Assembly (NCBI RefSeq): GCF_024666525.1
Contig: NZ_CP088294.1
Location: forward strand, 434,001-498,000
Direction of reading: 5' to 3'
Source of the DNA: Pseudomonas sp. J452
GTDB taxonomy: Bacteria > Pseudomonadota > Gammaproteobacteria > Pseudomonadales > Pseudomonadaceae
DNA length: 64,000 nucleotides
The notes under the pieces are model-generated. The model did not search any database and was not told the origin of the DNA. It saw only the letters and a list, made by a program, of their open reading frames with translations. This document shows positions 62,201-64,000 of this stretch, piece by piece (position 1 is the first letter of the stretch; each line of letters starts with the position of its first letter). The position numbers and the translations under genes are program-made.

Positions 62201-64000
62201 CCACCCAGCGCCCGTTCACCCCGACTGCCGAGGAACTGCGCTTCCTGCGCGTACTGGCGCGCCAGACCTGGGCGTTCTTCGACGAGCATGTCGGCCCGGC
62301 GGACAACTGGCTGCCGCCGGACAATATCCAGCAAGCACCCAATCTGGTGGTCGCCCACCGCACCTCGCCGACCAATATGGGCATGGCCCTGCTCTCGCAC
62401 CTGGCGGCCCATGATTTCGGCTACCTCAGCAGCGGCCGCCTGCTGGAACGCCTCGACCAGTCGCTGACCAGCATGGCCCGCCTGCAGCGCCACCGCCGGC
62501 ACTTCTTCAACTGGTACGACACGCAGAGCCTGCAGCCGCTGCCGCCGCACTACATCTCCACGGTGGACAGCGGCAACCTGGCTGGCCTGCTGCTGACCCT
62601 GCGCCCCGGCCTGCTGGCCCTGGCCGATGCGCCGCTGCTGCAGCCGCGCCAGCTCGACGGCCTGGCCGATAGCCTGGCCGCCCTGCACGACTCGCTGGCC
62701 GCAGCTGCGTTGGAAACAGCGCCGCTGCAGGAATTTAAGAGCGAACTGGATGCCGCCTTCGCCGCACCGCCCGCCAGCGTCGACGCGGCCCTGCTGCGCC
62801 TGCAAAGCCTCAGCCGGCAAGCCGACGCCCTGAGCACCGCACTCAGCCTGCCCGCGACCAGCGATGCACAGTTCTGGCTGAACGCCCTGCAGGCGCACTG
62901 CCAGGACCTGCTGCGTGAACTGCTGACCTGCCAGCTGCCGGCCAGCAGCAGCGCCGCGCCGATCAGTACCTGGCGCCAACTGGCCGAGCTCGATGCCAGC
63001 CAATGGCCGCTCGCCGCCCAGGCGCGGGTCAGCGCCGTGCGCAATAGCGCCGGCGCGCGGCTGGCCCAGCTGACGCGCCTGGCCGAGCTGGTCGAAGACC
63101 TCGCCGACATGGACTTCAGCTTCCTCTATGACCCGCAGCGCGACATCTTCACCATCGGCTACAACGCCGACGAGCAACGCCTGGACGAGGCCTGCTACGA
63201 CCTGCTGGCCTCCGAGGCGCGGCTGACCAACTTCGTGGTGATCGCCCAGGGCCAGTTGCCCCAGGAAGGCTGGTTCACCCTCGGCCGCCTGCTCACCAGC
63301 AACGCCGGGGTGCCGGTGCTGCTGTCCTGGTCCGGCTCGATGTTCGAATACCTGATGCCGCTGCTGGTGATGCCCAGCTACGCCGGCACCCTGCTGGAAC
63401 AGACCTGCCGCGCCGCGGTGGCCCGACAGATCGAATACGGCAATCAGCTCGGCCTGCCCTGGGGCGTGTCCGAGTCGGGCTACAACACCCAGGACGCCCA
63501 GGGCAATTACCAGTACCGCGCCTTCGGCGTGCCGGGCCTGGGGCTCAAGCGCGGCCTTGGCGAAGACAGCGTGGTAGCGCCCTACGCCACGGCCCTGGCG
63601 CTGCTGCTGGAGCCCGACGCCGCCTGCAAAAACCTCCAGCGCCTGGCCGGCATGGGCCTGGCCGGACGCTTCGGCCTGCATGAAGCGATCGACTTCACCA
63701 GTAGCCGCCTGCCCCGTGGGCAGAGCGCGGCGGTGGTCCGTTCGTTCATGGCCCACCACCAGGGCATGAGCCTGCTGGCGCTGACCGCCCTGCTGCTGGA
63801 ACGACCGATGCAGCGGCGCTTCGAGTCGGATCCGCAGTTCCAGGCCACCGCCCTGCTGCTGCAGGAGCGCGTGCCGAAAAGCGCCGCGCAGTATCTGCAC
63901 GCGGCCAATGCCTCGGTCGCCGACACGGCGGCGCGGGTCAGCGAAACCAAGCTGCGCGTGTACAGCGATCCGGAGCGCAAACGCCCCGCCGTGCAGTTGC
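59218..64000 (+). CDS. cyclic beta-1,2-glucan synthase-like protein (GT84/glycoamylase), 3' end outside
   Basis: The frame from ATG 59218 (AAGGA before it) stays open to the window edge: 1594 codons and no stop. Order: N-terminal region (1-400), membrane segment about 410-480, glycosyltransferase core with VITLDTDTQLPRDVARQFIG (DxD, about 632), GIYAVDAFEHAL, ILSHDLIEG and RRHRWIRGDWQ, further helices (about 830-890 and 950-1000), then a glycoamylase-type domain with HYISTVDSGNLAGLLL, GVSESGYNTQ and MAHHQGMSLLALTALL. Family members reach about 2800 residues with a C-terminal phosphorylase-like domain. They make cyclic or linear glucan for the periplasm. Confidence 0.9.
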   Translation, partial: MDSQWTRTLSRLWRKPPPPFEYEPVLRAELFSAEQMASHGIHLARQHRLSPGSASDSLLQRLADNSTTLASSCATLSSVAPAVRRATPAAEWLLDNFYLIEEQIRTAQKHLPKGYSRELPRLANGPSAGLPRVYDIALDTISHGDGRVDCESLSRFVEAYQSCVPLTLGELWAIPIMLRLALIENLRRVAARVMANWNDRTLANEWADQLTETAERDAKSIVLAVADMARSAPPMSSSFVAELARRLQGQNAALILPLTWIEQLLGESGQSIERLVQLDAQQQAAEQVSISNSIASLRLLTASDWQSFVESLSRVEQVLREDPAQVYVQMDFATRDHYRHAVERLARHCPHSEEDVAHAAIALAADAAAGDATAVSAHVGYYLIGQGRAELERALAARVPLSEAWQRLLRRAPLTMFLGPVLLLTLLFAWPFLATLQRGGAPDYLLVLLALPALLISSRLAIGLVNWLVTLTVAPEILPRLDYSDSIPAQARTLVVVPSLIGSSSDIEELVEGLEVRFLANRDDNLHFALLTDFLDAASAELPQDAELLQLARQLVEALNRKYPCGDCERFFLLHRPRRWNPAEQRWMGHERKRGKIAELNALLRGRGQERFSLIVGAITELPPVTYVITLDTDTQLPRDVARQFIGAMAHPLNRAQYDPLQRRISAGYAILQPRVGISLPSSARSAYAQLFGSDAGIDPYTRAVSDVYQDLFQHGSFIGKGIYAVDAFEHALSDCLPDNRILSHDLIEGCYARCGLLSDVQLYEEHPARYSADAKRRHRWIRGDWQLLPWLLPWTPTACGTRERNRLSALARWKIFDNLRRSLEPLAFLTMLLWGWFAVAGALPWTLVVLALVLTQPLLASLQELLRKAHDMPLHQHLSATLRSTGLHLARALLALVWLPYEALCSLDAIARTLWRMLVSKRRLLQWNPSREVERSSRNELPGLYRLMAVAPALAVLVGAALLLVRPEVLGLAGPFLLAWLAAPGIAWWLSRATTQRPFTPTAEELRFLRVLARQTWAFFDEHVGPADNWLPPDNIQQAPNLVVAHRTSPTNMGMALLSHLAAHDFGYLSSGRLLERLDQSLTSMARLQRHRRHFFNWYDTQSLQPLPPHYISTVDSGNLAGLLLTLRPGLLALADAPLLQPRQLDGLADSLAALHDSLAAAALETAPLQEFKSELDAAFAAPPASVDAALLRLQSLSRQADALSTALSLPATSDAQFWLNALQAHCQDLLRELLTCQLPASSSAAPISTWRQLAELDASQWPLAAQARVSAVRNSAGARLAQLTRLAELVEDLADMDFSFLYDPQRDIFTIGYNADEQRLDEACYDLLASEARLTNFVVIAQGQLPQEGWFTLGRLLTSNAGVPVLLSWSGSMFEYLMPLLVMPSYAGTLLEQTCRAAVARQIEYGNQLGLPWGVSESGYNTQDAQGNYQYRAFGVPGLGLKRGLGEDSVVAPYATALALLLEPDAACKNLQRLAGMGLAGRFGLHEAIDFTSSRLPRGQSAAVVRSFMAHHQGMSLLALTALLLERPMQRRFESDPQFQATALLLQERVPKSAAQYLHAANASVADTAARVSETKLRVYSDPERKRPAVQL

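Noticed and set aside
59251..63900. A minus-strand reading frame of about 1550 codons opposite the glucan synthase gene
   Set aside because: Its composition is Gln/Ala/Arg/Gly-rich low-complexity without domains, while the plus strand gives a recognisable multi-domain enzyme. It is a shadow frame caused by high G+C.

Overview
The window reads as a chromosomal segment of a Pseudomonas species in or near the P. aeruginosa/P. alcaligenes group. Evidence: high G+C throughout, P. aeruginosa-type ParC numbering (S87/E91), and a long stretch (about 7.1-32 kb) whose gene order matches, from memory, the P. aeruginosa xseB-ispA-dxs ... ribA ... pgpA-thiL-nusB-ribH-ribBA-ribE-ribD-nrdR ... thioredoxin ... 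zinc-regulated ABC genes-oprG-epimerase region. No rRNA, tRNA, CRISPR array, phage gene or insertion sequence was recognised.

Layout. 1-7.1 kb: 3' end of a retropepsin-like protease gene, parC, then an MCE-type lipid transport operon (STAS-MlaE permease, MlaF-like ATPase, MCE protein, auxiliary lipoprotein) followed by a second, paralogous lipoprotein. 7.1-10.3 kb: xseB, ispA, dxs (isoprenoid precursors). 10.3-13.6 kb: cobalamin riboswitch, btuB-type receptor, and a convergent btuF-type binding protein. 13.6-22.6 kb, all leftward: riboflavin genes (ribA, ribH, ribBA, ribE, ribD) with an FMN riboswitch, mixed with nusB, thiL, pgpA, nrdR, a solute-binding protein and a second retropepsin-like protease. 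22.8-32 kb: YbaY-like lipoprotein, methyltransferase, CnoX-type thioredoxin, thioesterase, a zinc-starvation cluster (candidate Zur box, ZrgA-like protein, ABC ATPase/permease, DUF3299), oprG with a candidate Anr box, and two sugar-nucleotide-type NAD enzymes.

32-46.7 kb is the accessory part and the most interesting. It holds a neutral ceramidase with Thr where the family has its nucleophilic Ser, a DUF1329/DUF1302 envelope pair, and a TetR regulator divergent from a tight four-gene operon across a near-perfect 25-bp palindrome. The operon encodes an FGGY kinase, a class II aldolase, a class III PLP enzyme and a second aldolase-fold protein that has lost all metal ligands. An AraC regulator, an FMO-type monooxygenase and an SDR follow. 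I propose that the kinase operon is an uncharacterised pathway for a phosphorylated amino-polyol, possibly a sphingoid base; this is inference.

46.9-49.9 kb: chrBA (chromate) and a conserved hypothetical gene. 49.9-56.5 kb: a two-component system divergent from dsbD-tlpA-dsbG, then an SDR. This block is bounded by a roughly 65-bp direct repeat that contains a terminator and the last codons of a gene, which looks like a duplicated convergent junction made when the block was inserted. 56.5-59 kb: copper receptor oprC and a DUF2946 protein. From 59.2 kb to the window end: the first 1594 codons of a giant cyclic beta-glucan synthase-like protein.

Short palindromic intergenic repeats of at least six sequence families lie between genes all along the window and are the main content of most non-coding gaps.
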